Shown: in pieces, positions 6,219 through 6,492 of the stretch
Numbering within the stretch: position 1 is the stretch's first letter
Layout: each line of letters starts with the position of its first letter
DNA from: Streptomyces speibonae
Lineage (GTDB): Bacteria; Actinomycetota; Actinomycetes; Streptomycetales; Streptomycetaceae
Assembly: GCA_000715605.1 (NCBI GenBank)
Contig: KL568601.1
Span: 52,997 to 59,488, forward strand
DNA length: 6,492 nucleotides
Direction: 5' to 3'
Program-made: the position numbers and the translations under genes
Notes under the pieces: generated by a model
Database searches by the model: none
Seen by the model: only the letters and a program-made list of their open reading frames with translations
Told to the model about the DNA's origin: nothing

Positions 6219-6492
6219 GTGCAGCAGTCTTGCGTGCCGATGGCCGGGCAGTCCAGCGCGGTCACCTGGGAGTGTGACTGCCTGGCTCACCGGTTCGGAA
6301 ACGCCGCCGACAACGGGACGCGGCAGCCGCGCTACCCGACGGACATGACGGACGAGGAGTGGGCCCGGGCCCTGCCGCTGCTGCCGGTGCCGGGCTGGAT
6401 GCGCGGCCGGGGCGGCCGGCCGGAGGCGTATTGCCACCGGGCCATGCTCGATGCGATCCGGTACCTCGTGGACAACGGGATCAAGTGGCGGG
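6219..6492 (+). CDS. IS5-family (DUF4096-like) transposase, 3' partial
   Basis: The frame beginning at GTG 6219 is open to the window edge (91 codons). After a variable leader it reads RYPTDMTDEEWARALPLLPVPGW, then RGRGGRPEAYCHRAMLDAIRYL, then VDNGIKWR. This is the typical N-terminal segment of actinobacterial IS5-group transposases, in which a TDxEW..LxPLLP motif precedes a GRP turn and a DAIxYxxxxGxxWR helix. The catalytic DDE residues lie further on and cannot be checked. The start is well supported by AGGAGG five bases upstream; an alternative ATG at 6240 has no such site. Translation is probably held low by the hairpin covering the ribosome binding site. No frameshift or stop is seen in the visible part, so the gene may be intact. 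Confidence 0.88.
   Translation, partial: MQQSCVPMAGQSSAVTWECDCLAHRFGNAADNGTRQPRYPTDMTDEEWARALPLLPVPGWMRGRGGRPEAYCHRAMLDAIRYLVDNGIKWR

Larger units (their letters stand above)
6164..6492 (+). mobile_element. IS5-type insertion sequence, left portion (continues beyond the window)
   Basis: The left part of an insertion sequence is marked by the transposase start and the upstream hairpin. The exact left terminus cannot be fixed because the matching right inverted repeat and the target duplication lie outside the window. It could be at the hairpin or somewhat upstream, in the palindrome cluster. The element stands just past the immunity gene, within about 100 bases of its stop, so it has not disrupted the toxin/immunity pair. 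Confidence 0.7.

Noticed and set aside
5970..6437. Minus-strand open frame (155 codons) over the end of the immunity gene and the transposase
   Set aside because: It spans two better-supported plus-strand genes and the hairpin. The transposase motifs are on the plus strand, with a strong ribosome binding site.
1..6492. CRISPR array, tRNA, rRNA or riboswitch
   Set aside because: No regularly spaced direct DNA repeats or recognisable structural RNA signatures were seen. The recurring YD motifs are protein-level repeats with diverged DNA.

Overview
The window looks like chromosomal or accessory DNA from a high-GC actinomycete, most likely a Streptomyces or a close relative. The grounds are strong G/C preference at third codon positions, GTG starts, the style of the Rhs protein and the style of the transposase at the right edge. 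All three genes seen are on the plus strand.

Bases 1-5685 are the 3' part of one very large gene for a secreted Rhs/YD-repeat polymorphic toxin. Its reading frame is open from base 1, so the true start and any signal peptide lie upstream. Reading left to right, it holds: an extracytoplasmic N-terminal region with a cysteine- and Asp-rich patch; a long YD-repeat tract (about 2041-3933); the Rhs-associated core ending in DPTGL (4087-4395); a 190-residue linker (4396-4965); a Hint (intein-like pretoxin) autoprocessing domain (4966-5391); and a 97-residue C-terminal domain that I cannot assign to a family and take to be the toxin (5392-5682).

A 126-codon gene (5682-6062) starts inside the stop region of the toxin gene through a 4-base GTGA overlap. 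By position and coupling it is the best candidate for the cognate immunity protein, although its sequence is not recognisable to me. Third-position GC falls from about 84% in the Hint domain to about 70% in the toxin tip and about 63% in the immunity candidate (hand counts). This fits a tip-plus-immunity cassette that is exchanged separately from the conserved Rhs scaffold.

After a 101-base spacer rich in short palindromes, a 12-bp perfect inverted repeat (6164-6175 and 6207-6218) leads directly into an IS5-type (DUF4096-like) transposase gene that starts at 6219 and runs off the right edge. The right arm of this hairpin contains the whole AGGAGG ribosome binding site of the transposase, so messages reading in from the toxin operon would fold up and hide it.

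The most interesting content is the apparently undescribed toxin/immunity pair behind a Hint domain that keeps a complete set of splicing-like residues (Ser at position 1, TxxH, His-Asn, Ser at +1), together with the transposase-silencing hairpin.
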